From the NCBI RefSeq assembly GCF_022370635.2, contig NZ_CP092362.2, positions 1,426,001-1,490,000 of the forward strand: DNA of 64,000 bases, given 5' to 3'. Position 1 is the first letter of the stretch; every line of letters starts with the position of its first letter. Origin of the DNA: Mycolicibacterium crocinum. Its GTDB lineage: Bacteria > Actinomycetota > Actinomycetes > Mycobacteriales > Mycobacteriaceae. The notes under the pieces were generated by a model, which saw nothing but the letters and a program-made list of their open reading frames with translations, made no database searches and was not told the origin of the DNA. The position numbers and the translations under genes are program-made. Shown in pieces: positions 17,456 to 27,889 of the stretch.

Positions 17456-20400
17456 ATGAATTCCTTTGCCATGCCTAGGTTCACCCTTGGACGTCCTGAC
17501 GATCGTCGGCCTTTCTGGTTGCGCACGCTGCCCGCGGAATTCGGCGGATGGCTCGGTGCCTCTGCGGTAGCCATCGGCATCGGTGCGGCACTGGCCTCGA
17601 TGCCGGCGACGGCGTCGGCCGATACCGGCAGCCAGGCCGGCGCGGCCGGCCCGAGCACGTCCAGCAGTAGTACCAAGTCCACCGGCCAGCACCGACCGAC
17701 CACGCGCTCGAAGCCGCCTGCCGCGTCGAAGGCGTCGAAACCGGCCACCAAGACGGCCACCGCGGCCACCAAGACGGACGCCGCCGTGAAAGCCCCTGCG
17801 GCAGCACGCGCAACGTTGCCCAGGGCGGCAGCGGTACCGGCGCTGCCGACTCCCCAGGACGTCGTCGCGATCTTCTTCAGCAACGGAACCGCCGACCACC
17901 CCAACGCCGGCATCATCGCCGGCAACGGCTACTCATGGACGGCCGACACCTGCACCGGCGGCACGGTGTGCCGCGGCGGCAACGGCGGAATGTTCGGCGA
18001 TGGCGGCGCCGGCTTCAACGGCGGGAACGGCGGCGCGGCGGGCTGGTTCGGCAACGGTGGCGCCGGCGGGGCGGGCCTGGAAGCCGGCAGCGGCGGCAGG
18101 GGCGGTCGAGGTGGACTGATCGCCGGTAATGGCGGAGCGGGCGGAGCCGGCGGTGAGGCCTTCGCGCAGGGCACCGCGGGCGGCAACGGCGGAAGTGCCG
18201 GCATGTTCGGCAACGGCGGCAAGGGCGGCGCGGGCGGCGTCCTGGCCGGCGAGGCGGAGGTCACCAGCACCGGCGGCCAGGGTGGTAACGGCGGCACCGG
18301 AGGCCTCTACTTCGGCAACGGCGGTGCGGCGGGCGCCGGCGGCAACGCGATCCCGATCGGCGCCAAGGGCGGCGACGGCGGGCACGGTGGCAACACCGGA
18401 CTGATGTCGGTGTGGGGTTACGGCGGTGCCGGTGGCGCGGGCGGCGCATCCACCAACGGCGGCAGGGGTGGTGACGGCGGCAGCGGCGGCACATTCTCGG
18501 TGTTCGCGATCGGCGGCGCCGGCGGAGCAGGCGGCACCAGCCCGTACTACGGAGCCACCGGGGATCACGGCGGCGACGGTGGACACGGTGGCAGCGGTGG
18601 ATTGTGGTCGGGCAACGGCGGCGCGGGCGGTGCCGGTGGATTCGGCGGGGGTGACGGCGGTGCCGGCGGGAATGTCGGTCTGCTGTCGGTGTTCGGCAGC
18701 GGCGGCGCCGGTGGCAACGGCGGTACCGGACAGACCGGTGTGCCCGGTACGAGCCCGGTCGTCGGACCCAACGTCGACGGCGGCACCGGCGGCGACGGAG
18801 GTCCTGGCGGCAAGGGCGGCGACGGCGGCAACGGAAGTTTCGTCTTCGGCACTGGAGGCAACGGCGGCGTCGGCGGCCAGGGTGGCCAAGGCGGCCAAGG
18901 CGGTAACGCCAGATACCCCGGCACCGTCGACGACGGTGACGGAGCGCCCGGCGGAAACGGCGGCGACGGCGGCTTCGGCGGCGCCGGGGGCGCCAACGGT
19001 GGAGCCGGTGGCGCCGGCCGGTATCTGTTCGTCATTGCGGCGAACGGGGCCGCCGGTCGCAGCGGGGCGGGCGGCCGCGGCGGCAACGGTGGTGTCGGCT
19101 TGTCCGGCGGTTGGACGAACGATCCCGACGGCAACGGGGGCCTCGGCGGCTACGGCGGCAATGGCGGCGACGGTGGTGCCGGCGGCGCGAGCGCGGCGGG
19201 TGGTCGTGGTGGCAGCGGCGGTGCGGGTGGTCGTGGCGGCCTCGGCGGATTCACCAGCGGCACAGGCGGAGACGGCGGCAACGGCGGCTTCGGCGGCAAT
19301 GGTGGTCAGGGCGGCGCCGGCGGTGGTGACGGCGGCGACGGCGGATGGGCCGGCGCGGCGGGCTCGGGCGGCAACGGCTTCAACAGCGGCAACGGCGCCA
19401 TCGGCGGCAACGGCGGAAACGGCGGAAACGGCGGCCAGGGCGGCGGTGACGGCGGCGCGGCCGGCAACGGCGCCAGCGGCGGCTGGGGTGGCCTCGCCAG
19501 CGGCGGCACCGCCGGGAAGGGCGGCACCAACGGCGTCGCCGGAACCAACGGCGACCCGGGCGCACCGGCCTCCGCGGCGGCGGTCGCCGACAACGCCGTC
19601 GCGCTGCGGGCGGCGGCATCGGCTACACCGATGCAGACGCTCCAATCGATGTGGAGCGACCTCTCCCGCCAGTTCACCTACATCTTCTTCAACCGGACGC
19701 CGACGTTGTCGCCCACCTGGTATCTCCCGTCGGGCACCGGCAAGACGATTCGGGTGGACGCCAACGGGGTGAGCAACAACGGTTACCCCGTCACCTACGG
19801 CGTGAGCGTCCAACCGACGCACGGCACTGTCACGTTCGATGCCGCCACCGGCACCTACCGGTACACGCCCAACGCCGAGTTGGTCACACCGGGCATCACC
19901 GACCGCTTCACGATCCGCGTCGACAACGGAACGGCCGCGGATTTGCCTGGCGCGCTTGGCATGTTGCAGCAGGCGCTGCACACCATCGCGGTCCGGCTCG
20001 GTGTCGCCAAACCCGACACGGTCGAGCGCGAGATCGTGGTGACGGTGCCCGGCACGGGCTACTACGGCAACCGGGGCAACGACGTTTACTGGGTGAAGCA
20101 GAGCTACTCGAACTGCACCCTGATGGCGACGGCGATGGCCATCGGCCAGGTCACCGGAACCAAACCCGACGAAGCGACGATGGTCGATCTGGCCAAGACG
20201 TCCGCCAGCGTGGTGTACCCGGGCCGGCGGATGTATCTCGATGAGGACATCGCCAACGGGGTGGCCGTCAAGGACGCGGTTCAGCTGATGAACACCACGG
20301 ACAGTTTCGGCGTCACCGCCTCCACCAAGCGGTACGGCGTCTACGACGAGGCCGGCAACCGGATCAGCGGCGCCACCGCCACCGACGCGCAGATCGCGCT

Positions 20401-20695
20401 GAATGATCTGGCGGCGGCGCTGGCCGCCGGCAACGCCACCATGGTCACGATCAACACCGACTCCGTCTGGAGTACCCAACCGGAGTACCAGACGTCGGCG
20501 ACGCCGAACTACACCCGCGCCAACCATGAGGCGGTGGTCATCGCCGTCGACCTCGTGGGCGGCACCGTGTACTTCAACGACAGCGGCCCGGGCTACGGCA
20601 AGGATATGGCCGTTCCGATCGGGGCGTTCCTCAACGGCTGGCAGAGCAACGACTACGAGCTGACCATCGTGAAGGCGAAACCCGCCACCACATAG
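17456..20695 (+). CDS. Secreted PGRS-repeat protein with C39-like peptidase domain
   Basis: Protein of 1079 aa. Order of parts: signal sequence with core [16 protein letters not shown] ending near ASADT; Ala/Lys/Thr-rich linker to about 135; Gly-Gly-X (PGRS) repeats about 172-700; an Ig/cadherin-like strand region ([19 protein letters not shown], about 770-825); and a C-terminal papain-fold domain with Q882, C887 (SYSNC), H1024 (NHEAVVIAV) and D1042 ([11 protein letters not shown]) as candidate oxyanion and catalytic residues of the C39-like family. There is no PE domain, so export is probably by Sec rather than type VII. ATG 17456 has GGGGAG only 3 nt away; TTG 17375 has a better placed AGGAGGT and would add 27 residues. 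Inserted between the pterin dehydratase and mutT2. Confidence 0.8.
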   Translation: MNSFAMPRFTLGRPDDRRPFWLRTLPAEFGGWLGASAVAIGIGAALASMPATASADTGSQAGAAGPSTSSSSTKSTGQHRPTTRSKPPAASKASKPATKTATAATKTDAAVKAPAAARATLPRAAAVPALPTPQDVVAIFFSNGTADHPNAGIIAGNGYSWTADTCTGGTVCRGGNGGMFGDGGAGFNGGNGGAAGWFGNGGAGGAGLEAGSGGRGGRGGLIAGNGGAGGAGGEAFAQGTAGGNGGSAGMFGNGGKGGAGGVLAGEAEVTSTGGQGGNGGTGGLYFGNGGAAGAGGNAIPIGAKGGDGGHGGNTGLMSVWGYGGAGGAGGASTNGGRGGDGGSGGTFSVFAIGGAGGAGGTSPYYGATGDHGGDGGHGGSGGLWSGNGGAGGAGGFGGGDGGAGGNVGLLSVFGSGGAGGNGGTGQTGVPGTSPVVGPNVDGGTGGDGGPGGKGGDGGNGSFVFGTGGNGGVGGQGGQGGQGGNARYPGTVDDGDGAPGGNGGDGGFGGAGGANGGAGGAGRYLFVIAANGAAGRSGAGGRGGNGGVGLSGGWTNDPDGNGGLGGYGGNGGDGGAGGASAAGGRGGSGGAGGRGGLGGFTSGTGGDGGNGGFGGNGGQGGAGGGDGGDGGWAGAAGSGGNGFNSGNGAIGGNGGNGGNGGQGGGDGGAAGNGASGGWGGLASGGTAGKGGTNGVAGTNGDPGAPASAAAVADNAVALRAAASATPMQTLQSMWSDLSRQFTYIFFNRTPTLSPTWYLPSGTGKTIRVDANGVSNNGYPVTYGVSVQPTHGTVTFDAATGTYRYTPNAELVTPGITDRFTIRVDNGTAADLPGALGMLQQALHTIAVRLGVAKPDTVEREIVVTVPGTGYYGNRGNDVYWVKQSYSNCTLMATAMAIGQVTGTKPDEATMVDLAKTSASVVYPGRRMYLDEDIANGVAVKDAVQLMNTTDSFGVTASTKRYGVYDEAGNRISGATATDAQIALNDLAAALAAGNATMVTINTDSVWSTQPEYQTSATPNYTRANHEAVVIAVDLVGGTVYFNDSGPGYGKDMAVPIGAFLNGWQSNDYELTIVKAKPATT

Positions 20696-20705
20696 GCTCA
20701 CTCGC

Positions 20706-21092
20706 GTGAGCCAGATCGTCGTCGCCGGAGCGCTGATCTCCGGCGCGACGCTTCTGGTGGCGCAGCGGCAGCGCCCGCCCGAGCTGGCGGGCCTGTGGGA
20801 GCTGCCGGGCGGCAAGGTCGCGCCGGGGGAGAGCGAGCCCGACGCTCTGGTGCGGGAGCTGCGCGAAGAGCTCGGGGTCGACGTGGTCGTCGGCGACCGG
20901 CTCGGCGCCGACGTTGCTGTTGGCGAGTCCCTGATCCTGCGGGCCTACTTGGTCGCACACAGCGGCGGCGCCGTCCATCCGCACGACCACCGCGCGCTGC
21001 GGTGGGTCGGCGTCGATGAGCTGGACTCGCTGGATTGGGTGCCCGCCGATCGTGCCTGGCTGCCGGAGCTCGCGAAACGCCTTGGCGCGTGA
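20706..21092 (+). CDS. mutT2: NUDIX pyrophosphohydrolase MutT2
   Basis: Protein of 128 aa with a full Nudix box (GGKVAPGESEPDALVREL then REELGV) from about residue 37. MutT2 (Rv1160) hydrolyses oxidised or methylated CTP/dCTP and sanitises the nucleotide pool. GTG start 10 bp after the PGRS stop. Synteny with the pimE-phhB-mutT2 order supports the name. Confidence 0.88.
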   Translation: MSQIVVAGALISGATLLVAQRQRPPELAGLWELPGGKVAPGESEPDALVRELREELGVDVVVGDRLGADVAVGESLILRAYLVAHSGGAVHPHDHRALRWVGVDELDSLDWVPADRAWLPELAKRLGA

Positions 21093-21116
21093 GCCTGCCG
21101 CCCTATGATCTGGGGC

Positions 21117-22319
21117 GTGCTCACGGACGTCACCGCCGGCGTCGATCTGATGGACGGCCGGTTCTACGCCAGTAGCGAGGCGCGTGACGCCTACCGCTGG
21201 ATGCGCACCAACCAGCCGGTCTTCCGCGACCGCAACGGCCTGGCCGCCGCGGCGACCTATCGGGCGGTGATCGACGCCGAGCGGCAGCCGGAGTTGTTCT
21301 CCAACACCGGCGGGATCCGGCCCACCACACCGCCGTTGCCCCACATGATCGACATGGACGATCCCGAGCATCTGTTGCGGCGCAAGCTGGTCAACTCCGG
21401 GTTCACCCGCAAGCGGGTCAGGGACAAAGCGGAATCCATTGACGCGCTGTGCGATACGTTGATCGACGCGATCTGCGAGCGAGGCTCGTGCGACTTCGTC
21501 CGTGACCTCGCCGCGCCGCTGCCGATGGCGGTCATCGGCGACATGCTCGGTGTGGCACCCGAAGACCGGGACACGCTGCTGGGGTGGTCCGACGACATGG
21601 TGGTGGCCCTGAGTTCGGTGGCCACCGAAGAGTCGCTCACCTCCGCGGCCAATGCGCTGAGCGCCTACAACGAGTTCATGGCCGGTTTTGTCGCCGAACG
21701 CCGTCGCGAACCCGCCGACGATCTCGTCAGCGTCCTGATCGCCGCTGAGGTCGACGGCGAGCGGCTCACCGACGAGCAGATCTTCGCCGAAACGCTGCTG
21801 ATCCTCATCGGCGGTGACGAGACCACCCGCCACACCCTGTCCGGCGGAATCGCCGAACTGAGCCGCCATCCGGATCAGTGGCAGGCATTGCGCGACGATC
21901 CCGAACTGCTTCCCGCGGCCGTGGAGGAGATGCTGCGCTGGACGTCGCCGATCAAGAACATGTGCCGAATGTTGACCGCCGACACCACCTTTCACGGTAC
22001 GGATCTGTACAAGGGCGAGAAGATCCTGCTGTTGTTCGAGTCGGCGAACTTCGACGAGACGGTGTTCGGCGACCCCGACACGTTCCGAATCGACCGCAAC
22101 CCCAACAACCATGTCAGCTTCGGCTTCGGTACTCATTTCTGTCTGGGCAACCAGCTGGCTCGCCTGGAGTTGACGGCCATGACCCGCCGGGTGCTGGCGC
22201 GGCTGCCCGATCTGCGGCTGGCCGACGGCGCCGAGTTGCCGCTGCGGCCGGCCAACTTCGTCAGCGGCCTGGAGACCATGCCCGTCGAATTCACGCCCAC
22301 CGCACCGGTTTCGCGCTGA
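21117..22319 (+). CDS. Cytochrome P450, CYP142-like (steroid C26-monooxygenase)
   Basis: P450 of about 400 aa. Seen: I-helix GGDETTRHT, K-helix EEMLR, and heme loop FGFGTHFCLGN with Cys342 as thiolate ligand. Long stretches match my recollection of M. tuberculosis CYP142 (FYASSEARDAYRWMR, RDRNGLAAAATY, MIDMDDPEHLLRRKLVN), which oxidises the side chain of cholest-4-en-3-one at C26. None of the cholesterol catabolic neighbours of CYP142 are here. GTG 21117 gives the family N-terminus; ATG 21105 would add four residues. Confidence 0.88.
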   Translation: MLTDVTAGVDLMDGRFYASSEARDAYRWMRTNQPVFRDRNGLAAAATYRAVIDAERQPELFSNTGGIRPTTPPLPHMIDMDDPEHLLRRKLVNSGFTRKRVRDKAESIDALCDTLIDAICERGSCDFVRDLAAPLPMAVIGDMLGVAPEDRDTLLGWSDDMVVALSSVATEESLTSAANALSAYNEFMAGFVAERRREPADDLVSVLIAAEVDGERLTDEQIFAETLLILIGGDETTRHTLSGGIAELSRHPDQWQALRDDPELLPAAVEEMLRWTSPIKNMCRMLTADTTFHGTDLYKGEKILLLFESANFDETVFGDPDTFRIDRNPNNHVSFGFGTHFCLGNQLARLELTAMTRRVLARLPDLRLADGAELPLRPANFVSGLETMPVEFTPTAPVSR

Positions 22320-22323
22320 GATC

Positions 22324-23403
22324 GTGGGCGTCCTCCGGTTCATCTGGCAGCGGGTGCTAGCGTTCGACCGGATCGGGTCGCGCATTCCGCAGCTGATCCA
22401 AATCTGGTTTTTGGAGCTGTTTTTCGCGCTGCCGCTGGCGTTCTTTATCGGCAAGGCTATCGACATCCACGGCGCGTTCGGGGTCCCTGGCACCGGAGAG
22501 TCCATGCCTGGGACGTTCTGGGCCGCACTCGTGATCGCCGTGATCGCCGGCTTTTTCTTCGTGCGGTCGCTGGTCAGACCGCGCATCGTCAAGGGCTCCT
22601 GGGCTCCGGTGGTCAAAGCCGACGTCGGCGATTTCACGTTATACGCCGCCAACAGCCGGGCCCGGGTCGACTACGTCTACCTGAGCAGCCACCCGTCGTA
22701 CGCGCTGCTGCTCCTGCTCACCGCGCCCATCCCGGCGGTCATGGTCGCCGCCACCGCCAACCAGGGCGACAGCACCTTCTACTGGCGCATCACCGGTATC
22801 GTCGGGCTGGTCATCCTCGCCCTCATGGCGTGCGCGCGCGTATTGGCTTGGTATGTCTTCAGATTCGGTCGCAAGCAGCTCGACAAGCAGCTGTCGGTTC
22901 TGCCGGTGTCACCGCGCAAGCTCAGCTGGGAGATCGCCTGGAAACCGGTACTGATGCTGATGGTGCTGATGTACGGGATCGTCTGCATCCCGCTCGGCTG
23001 GATGTGGCTGGCCGAGAAGCGCACGATCGCGCACCTGCCCGAAGTGACCGTGGCCGACGCCCGCGACCACGTCGGCGACTATCGCCGCGTGCAGGGCAGG
23101 CCGGCCTCGGACCCGGTCTACTGGGCACCGCGGGGCACCGGCCGGGGCGGGAACAACTACGCCGGCGCGGGGATCCTCGTCGACCTCGATGACGGCGGGC
23201 AGGCACTGTTGCTTGCGGAATCGATGTCGGTGCCCGACTTCCGCGGCGTCATGAAAGACGCCGGCAACGGCCAGCTGAACGCCACCGGCAAGGTGATCGA
23301 CGAGATCACCCCCGATCAGCGCACGTACTACGGTTTCGACCCGGACGCATTCGATGCGGCACCGCCGGGCGGACGCGTCATGCTGCTGCTGTCCTATCCG
23401 TGA
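22324..23403 (+). CDS. Membrane protein of unknown function
   Basis: Protein of 359 aa with about five hydrophobic helices (near 21-40, 60-80, 125-145, 158-178, 218-240) and a C-terminal soluble domain of about 120 residues holding GRPASDPVYWAPRGTGRGG. No known family is recognised. It starts at GTG 4 bp after the P450 stop, so it may be cotranscribed with it, but no functional link is visible. Confidence 0.7.
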   Translation: MGVLRFIWQRVLAFDRIGSRIPQLIQIWFLELFFALPLAFFIGKAIDIHGAFGVPGTGESMPGTFWAALVIAVIAGFFFVRSLVRPRIVKGSWAPVVKADVGDFTLYAANSRARVDYVYLSSHPSYALLLLLTAPIPAVMVAATANQGDSTFYWRITGIVGLVILALMACARVLAWYVFRFGRKQLDKQLSVLPVSPRKLSWEIAWKPVLMLMVLMYGIVCIPLGWMWLAEKRTIAHLPEVTVADARDHVGDYRRVQGRPASDPVYWAPRGTGRGGNNYAGAGILVDLDDGGQALLLAESMSVPDFRGVMKDAGNGQLNATGKVIDEITPDQRTYYGFDPDAFDAAPPGGRVMLLLSYP

Positions 23404-23410
23404 GCTCCGG

Positions 23411-24067
23411 CTATCGCGCAGTCCCCAGCTGTGTGCGCACCGCCTCGATGCCGACCAGCCCGATATCGTCGCGGCGGATCGTGGCCCACCGGCGCGGCGT
23501 CATCTCGAATCGCACCATCGTGTCGGGCTGGTCCCGACGGGTCTCCACCGTCGTCCCCGTCTCGACGTAGGGCAAGGAACGTGTCACCGCCAATGACGCG
23601 GCGTTGTCATGCCAGGCGCGGGTGACGGCGACGTCGGCATCGAAGCCCGCGAAGATCAGATGCAGAGCCGCCTGCCGCATCTCCTTGCCGAGGCCCCGAC
23701 CTTGGCACGCGCGACCGAGCCACGAGCCGGTGGTCAGACTCCGGTTCTGCGCAAACGCCTCGGCGTGAACCGAACACATGCCGACCACCTCGTCGTCGGC
23801 CAGGACAGCGAGGTCCAGATTCCAACGCGCGGGCGACAGTTCGGCGCGGTTGCGCCAGTAGAACTGTAGGGCGTTGCGCTCCAGCTGCGGCGACGGGACA
23901 TCCGTCCACGGTTCACTGAACGGCATGGTGGCCGGATCGTGAATGCCCTTGGCCGCCAACGCGGCCAATTGTTCACCCACCTCATCGGTGACGTAGCGCA
24001 GCACCAATCGTGGTGTCACCACCTGTAAATCGGCCAGCGGCCAGACATCAGCCATGACCAATCGCAT
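23411..24067 (-). CDS. GNAT-family N-acetyltransferase (RimJ/RimL-like)
   Basis: Protein of 218 aa. It opens like ribosomal-protein-type GNATs (TPRLVLRYVTDE) and has the acetyl-CoA loop region SWLGRACQGRGLGKEMR, with R/Q-x-x-G-x-G/A represented by CQGRGLG. Substrate unknown. ATG 24067 is chosen for an AGGGGC site upstream; 24055 is an alternative. Confidence 0.8.
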   Translation of the reverse strand: MRLVMADVWPLADLQVVTPRLVLRYVTDEVGEQLAALAAKGIHDPATMPFSEPWTDVPSPQLERNALQFYWRNRAELSPARWNLDLAVLADDEVVGMCSVHAEAFAQNRSLTTGSWLGRACQGRGLGKEMRQAALHLIFAGFDADVAVTRAWHDNAASLAVTRSLPYVETGTTVETRRDQPDTMVRFEMTPRRWATIRRDDIGLVGIEAVRTQLGTAR

Positions 24068-24095
24068 CACAGCCCCTGCCCGATCCGAAAGCGAA

Positions 24096-25052
24096 TTATC
24101 CGCGCAGTTGCGGCAGTACGTCGGACTCCCAGGCGGCGAAGAAGCCATCCATGTCCGGCCCGATCTGCTGGACGTACACCTCGTCGACGCCGGCGTCGAT
24201 GTACTTGCGCGCCCGCGCGACGTGCTTGTCGGGGTCCGGCCCGCAAATGATCGATTCGCCGACCGTCTCCCGCGGCACCAGGTCCATCAACGCTTCAAAG
24301 TCCTTGGGTCGCGGCAGGGTTTGCGCGCTCTGCCCCGGGAGGCCATCGTTGGCCCACAGCCGGTGCGCGACCTCCAGCGCTTTGTCGGCGTCGCGGTCCC
24401 AGGTGACCTTCATGCCGGCCTGCACCGGCTTGTCCCCGCCGCCGGACGTGCGGAACGTCTGCACCAGATCGGCCTCCGGGGTCACCAGCACGTAGCCGTC
24501 GCCGATGCGGCCGGCCAGCTCGGCGGCCTGCGGTCCGAAGCCCGACACGTAGATCGGCACCGGCTGCTCGGGCCGGGTGTAGATGCGGGCCTCCTGTACT
24601 TCGTAGTGCAGCCCGTGATGGCTCACTTCGTCGCCGCGGTGCAGCAGCCGGATCACCTCGACGGCCTCCTCGAGCATTTCCAGCCGAACCCCAACCGACG
24701 GCCACGGGTCACCGAGGATGTGCTCGTTGAGGGCCTCACCGCTGCCGACGCCCAACACGAACTTGCCGTCGAGTTGTACGGCGGCGGTCGCGGCGGCCTG
24801 GGCGATGATCGCCGGGTGGATCCGCATCGTCGGACAGGTCACCGCCGTCGACACCGGAAGCGAGGTGGCCTCCGACAGGGCGCCGATGACCCCCCACACG
24901 AACGCGCTCTGGCCCTGTTCGTCGTTCCACGGGTGGAAATGGTCCGAGATCCACAGACTTTCGAAGCCGGCCGCCTCCGCGCGCTTGGCCTGATCGACGA
25001 GTTCTGAGGGGCGGTACTGTTCAGAGGACAAGAAGTATCCGATTTTCGCCAT
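24096..25052 (-). CDS. LLM-class F420-dependent oxidoreductase, FGD-like
   Basis: Luciferase-like TIM-barrel protein of about 318 aa. Similarity to F420-dependent glucose-6-phosphate dehydrogenase is visible: SDHFHPW, RIHPAIIAQA, GVGSGEALNEHILG. The substrate need not be glucose-6-phosphate; many actinobacterial paralogues are uncharacterised. ATG 25052 gives the family N-terminus MAKIGYFLSSEQY; upstream codons overlap the divergent GH15 pseudogene. Confidence 0.88.
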   Translation of the reverse strand: MAKIGYFLSSEQYRPSELVDQAKRAEAAGFESLWISDHFHPWNDEQGQSAFVWGVIGALSEATSLPVSTAVTCPTMRIHPAIIAQAAATAAVQLDGKFVLGVGSGEALNEHILGDPWPSVGVRLEMLEEAVEVIRLLHRGDEVSHHGLHYEVQEARIYTRPEQPVPIYVSGFGPQAAELAGRIGDGYVLVTPEADLVQTFRTSGGGDKPVQAGMKVTWDRDADKALEVAHRLWANDGLPGQSAQTLPRPKDFEALMDLVPRETVGESIICGPDPDKHVARARKYIDAGVDEVYVQQIGPDMDGFFAAWESDVLPQLRG

Positions 25053-25125
25053 GACGGCGAAGTACCCATTGCGGGCAAGGCTATTCGCTGGTTTGCCAGC
25101 TTCGCTGGCCGGGAATGCCGCGCTG

Positions 25126-26779
25126 ATGCCGGCGCCCGAACTCGATGTCACCTCGGGCGCGCAGAGGTCGCGGTATCGCAGCGACGGATTCGTGCCGTTG
25201 CGGTCCTACGCACCGATCGGTGACGGCCGCACCGTGGCGCTGGTCGCGCTCGACGGCGCCATCGACTGGCTGCCGATACCCGACCTCGATTCGGTGCCGG
25301 TGTTCGCGGCCATCCTCGACGAAAACAACGGCGGCAGACTGGAATTGGCGCCAGCAGAGTCCTTCGAGGCGACGCGCCGGTATCTGCCCGGCACCAACGT
25401 GCTGGAGACGACGTTCCGGACCTAACGCGGAACGGTCCATGTCACCGACGCGCTCAATGTCGGCATCAACGGGGGCTTGCCGTGGACGGAGTTGGTGCGC
25501 CGCATCGACGGCGTCGAGGGGGAGGTGCCCATGCGCTGGCGGGTCGCGCCGGGCACCTGCCTGAACACCGCGTCGCCGTGGGCGCGGCAGACCCTGCACG
25601 GCACCGTCCTGCGAATCCGCGACTTGAGCCTGGGGGTGTGCGTCTCCGAGGGCATGGCGGTCGACTGGACCGATCAGGCCGCGACCGGGCAGCTGACCGT
25701 GACGGCCGGTGCCCGGCATGTCCTCGGGCTTGTCGCGTCCCGCGGGGAACCGCTGATGCTGTCCTCGGCTGACGACATCGACGCCGGACTCGACCGCACC
25801 GTCGACATCTGGGCGAACTGGTCGGATCAGTTCGAGTGCACCGGCGATTGGCACGATGCCGTGCGCCGCAGCGTGCTGATGCTCAAGCTGCTCATCCACA
25901 ATCCGACCGGCGCGATCGCCGTGGCGGCGACGACGTCACTGCCCGAACGGCTCGGCGGGGACAACCCTTTCGGCGTTGCGGCGCTTCGCAATTCGTGAAG
26001 AGACTCACTCCGCCGTCAGCTGGCTGCTGCGCACCGCGCGCGCCCACGGCCATGCGATGCGGGTCTTCTACCGGCTCGACGGCTCGCAGCCGGATCCGGT
26101 CGAGACTTACGAGACACCCGGCTGGCGCGGCATCGGTCCGGTGGTCACCGGCAACCGGTCCGACGGCCAGTTGCAGCTGAACATCTTCGCCGACCTCTTC
26201 GACACCGTGCGGCTCTACGTCGACGGCGGCCACGTATTGGACACCGAAACCGGCTATCTGCTAACCACTTTCGCCGATCAGGCATGCGATGCCTGGCGCT
26301 TGCGTGATGCCGGCATGTGGGAACTCGAACGCCTCGAGCACTACACCAGCTCCAAGATCGGCTGCTGGCAGGCGCTGCGCTGCGCGGTCCATCTCGCCGA
26401 GCCGGGCAGTGACCAGCTCGACGCGTCGCTGCTGTTGCACGCGGGCAGCGGCTTCGATCAGGGCCCGCGCATGTCGTCGGCCATCGACGCACTGTTCGAG
26501 AAGCTCAGCAGCGGCCCGCTGCTCTACCGGTTCAGCGGAGCCCGGGAACAGGAGGAGGGCGCGTTCGTCGCGTGCGGATTCTGGGCGGTGTCGGCCCTGC
26601 ACCATGTCGGTCGCACCGACGAGGCGCGCACGCTGATGGACAGGTTGGTCGCGATGACCAATGACGTCGGGATGCTGGCCGAGATGATCGATCCGCGGGA
26701 CAACGCGTTCCTCGGCAACCTGCCGCAGGGCCTGAGCCATCTGACCCTGATCGGCGCCGCGCTCGACCTCGCGTCCTGA
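25126..26779 (+). pseudogene. Broken glycoside hydrolase family 15 gene
   Basis: Reading across three segments gives a GH15 protein (trehalase/glucoamylase-like). Segment one (from ATG 25126, YAPIGDGRTVALVALDGAIDWL) ends at an in-frame TAA at 25423-25425. The same frame then continues (HVTDALNVGINGGLPW to TTSLPERLGGDN). Near 25,970 homology jumps to another frame (TLSALRRFAIREETHSAVSW) and runs to 26779. About a dozen residues expected between GGD and TLSAL, the Asn-Trp-Asp-Tyr-Arg/Trp-x-Arg-Asp active-site segment, are missing. So one nonsense codon plus one frameshifting deletion: a pseudogene unless there are assembly errors. Confidence 0.85.
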
Positions 26780-26800
26780 CGTGCGGCAAGATGCCGGGTA

Positions 26801-27700
26801 ATGAGCACACCTAACGGACCCCAAGGGGCCTTCTGCGTCGGCTTCACCGGAGTCAGTGAGGCCGGCATCTCCCTGCAGCAGCAGGTGAGCTCGACGCTGG
26901 TCGACCATCGCGGCCTAGTGGAGATGCCGGCGTACGCGGTGATGGCCGAATCGGTGACCAGCGGGGCCTACTGGTACTCGTTCGACGAACCGGTCGCGAC
27001 CGTCCAGTCCTGGCTGGCGTTGACCGCCGGCGCGCGGCCCCGGGTGGGGGACCGGCTGCATGCCGTGTCGGTGCTCGCGCATCACGACGCCGCCCACGGC
27101 ACCGCGACGATGACCGTCACCAATGGAGCCCACGACGTGGTCTGCTCCGGCGTGGCCCGCGCGGTGCGGGTCGGCCGCACCACCGAGGCACTGCGAGCCG
27201 TGGAAAAGCGCGTCGTCGTCGAACCGGACGAGCTGCCCACGCCGCCCGACGTCGACACCAGCGTCTCGGCCATCGACCCGGACTGGGACGGCCGGCGCAT
27301 CCTGACCGCGATCAGCCGCGGCGACATCGCCCGCGGACCGCTGTGCGAACTGCTGGCCATGACCGTGGAAGTCGGCGACGACCCGACAATGACCGTCGAG
27401 CCGCAGTCGTGGATGGCCAACCCGCTCGGAGCCGTCCAGGGCGGCGTCATCGCCTCGATCATCGGCCAGGCCTGCTCGCTGGCCGGCCAGGCCCACACCG
27501 CCGCTGGCGACCGCTACACCCTCGCTGACCTCAGCGTCTTCTATTTCCGGTCGCCGCCGGTCGACGGCCGCGCCCTCACGTTGACGACCACGACCGACCG
27601 CGTCGGCGGCCGGATGGCGACGGTCGAGGCCGCGATGACCGACGCGGACGGCACCCGCTACGTCCGAGCCGTCGCCAACATCGCCTACGACCGCCGGTGA
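26801..27700 (+). CDS. Double-hotdog PaaI-type thioesterase
   Basis: Protein of 299 aa with two hotdog repeats. The second shows the PaaI-type motif NPLGAVQGGVIASIIGQACS, where the family active site lies; the first (VEMPAYAVMAESVTSGAYWY) is more degenerate. Probably hydrolyses an acyl-CoA of unknown chain. Located 22 bp after the GH15 pseudogene and ahead of the rplM promoter. Confidence 0.75.
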   Translation: MSTPNGPQGAFCVGFTGVSEAGISLQQQVSSTLVDHRGLVEMPAYAVMAESVTSGAYWYSFDEPVATVQSWLALTAGARPRVGDRLHAVSVLAHHDAAHGTATMTVTNGAHDVVCSGVARAVRVGRTTEALRAVEKRVVVEPDELPTPPDVDTSVSAIDPDWDGRRILTAISRGDIARGPLCELLAMTVEVGDDPTMTVEPQSWMANPLGAVQGGVIASIIGQACSLAGQAHTAAGDRYTLADLSVFYFRSPPVDGRALTLTTTTDRVGGRMATVEAAMTDADGTRYVRAVANIAYDRR

Positions 27701-27705
27701 GCGTT

Positions 27706-27735
27706 TTGACCTGCCCGGATCGTCGCAGGTAAGCT
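27706..27735 (+). promoter_or_regulatory. Probable sigmaA promoter of rplM-rpsI
   Basis: TTGACC (27706-27711), an 18-bp spacer and TAAGCT (27730-27735) make a good housekeeping promoter. It leaves a leader of about 150 nt before rplM containing the perfect hairpin CGCGGAC-tc-GTCCGCG (27758-27773), which could take part in ribosomal-protein autoregulation. Confidence 0.55.
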
Positions 27736-27889
27736 GCCACGTTGGCGTGCGGTACGTCGCGGACTCGTCCGCGGAGTAAGCCGGGATCTCGGGTCAGTGT
27801 TGGTCGCCGAGAAGCAACCCCCACCGTCGCGCTTCGACCGGCACCCGGGTCATACCGGGACTCACCCGAGAAGAAAAGAAGGTAGCGCT

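Noticed and set aside
17974..19560. Short tandem repeats considered as a CRISPR array
   Set aside because: Repeats are in-frame Gly-Gly-X codons with no constant repeat/spacer structure and no cas genes nearby.
17933..20815. Very long - strand open frames opposite the PGRS gene
   Set aside because: They are a by-product of GGC/GGN repeats on the other strand: Ala/Val/Pro-rich translations with no start signal or family, while the + strand reads a coherent secreted protein.
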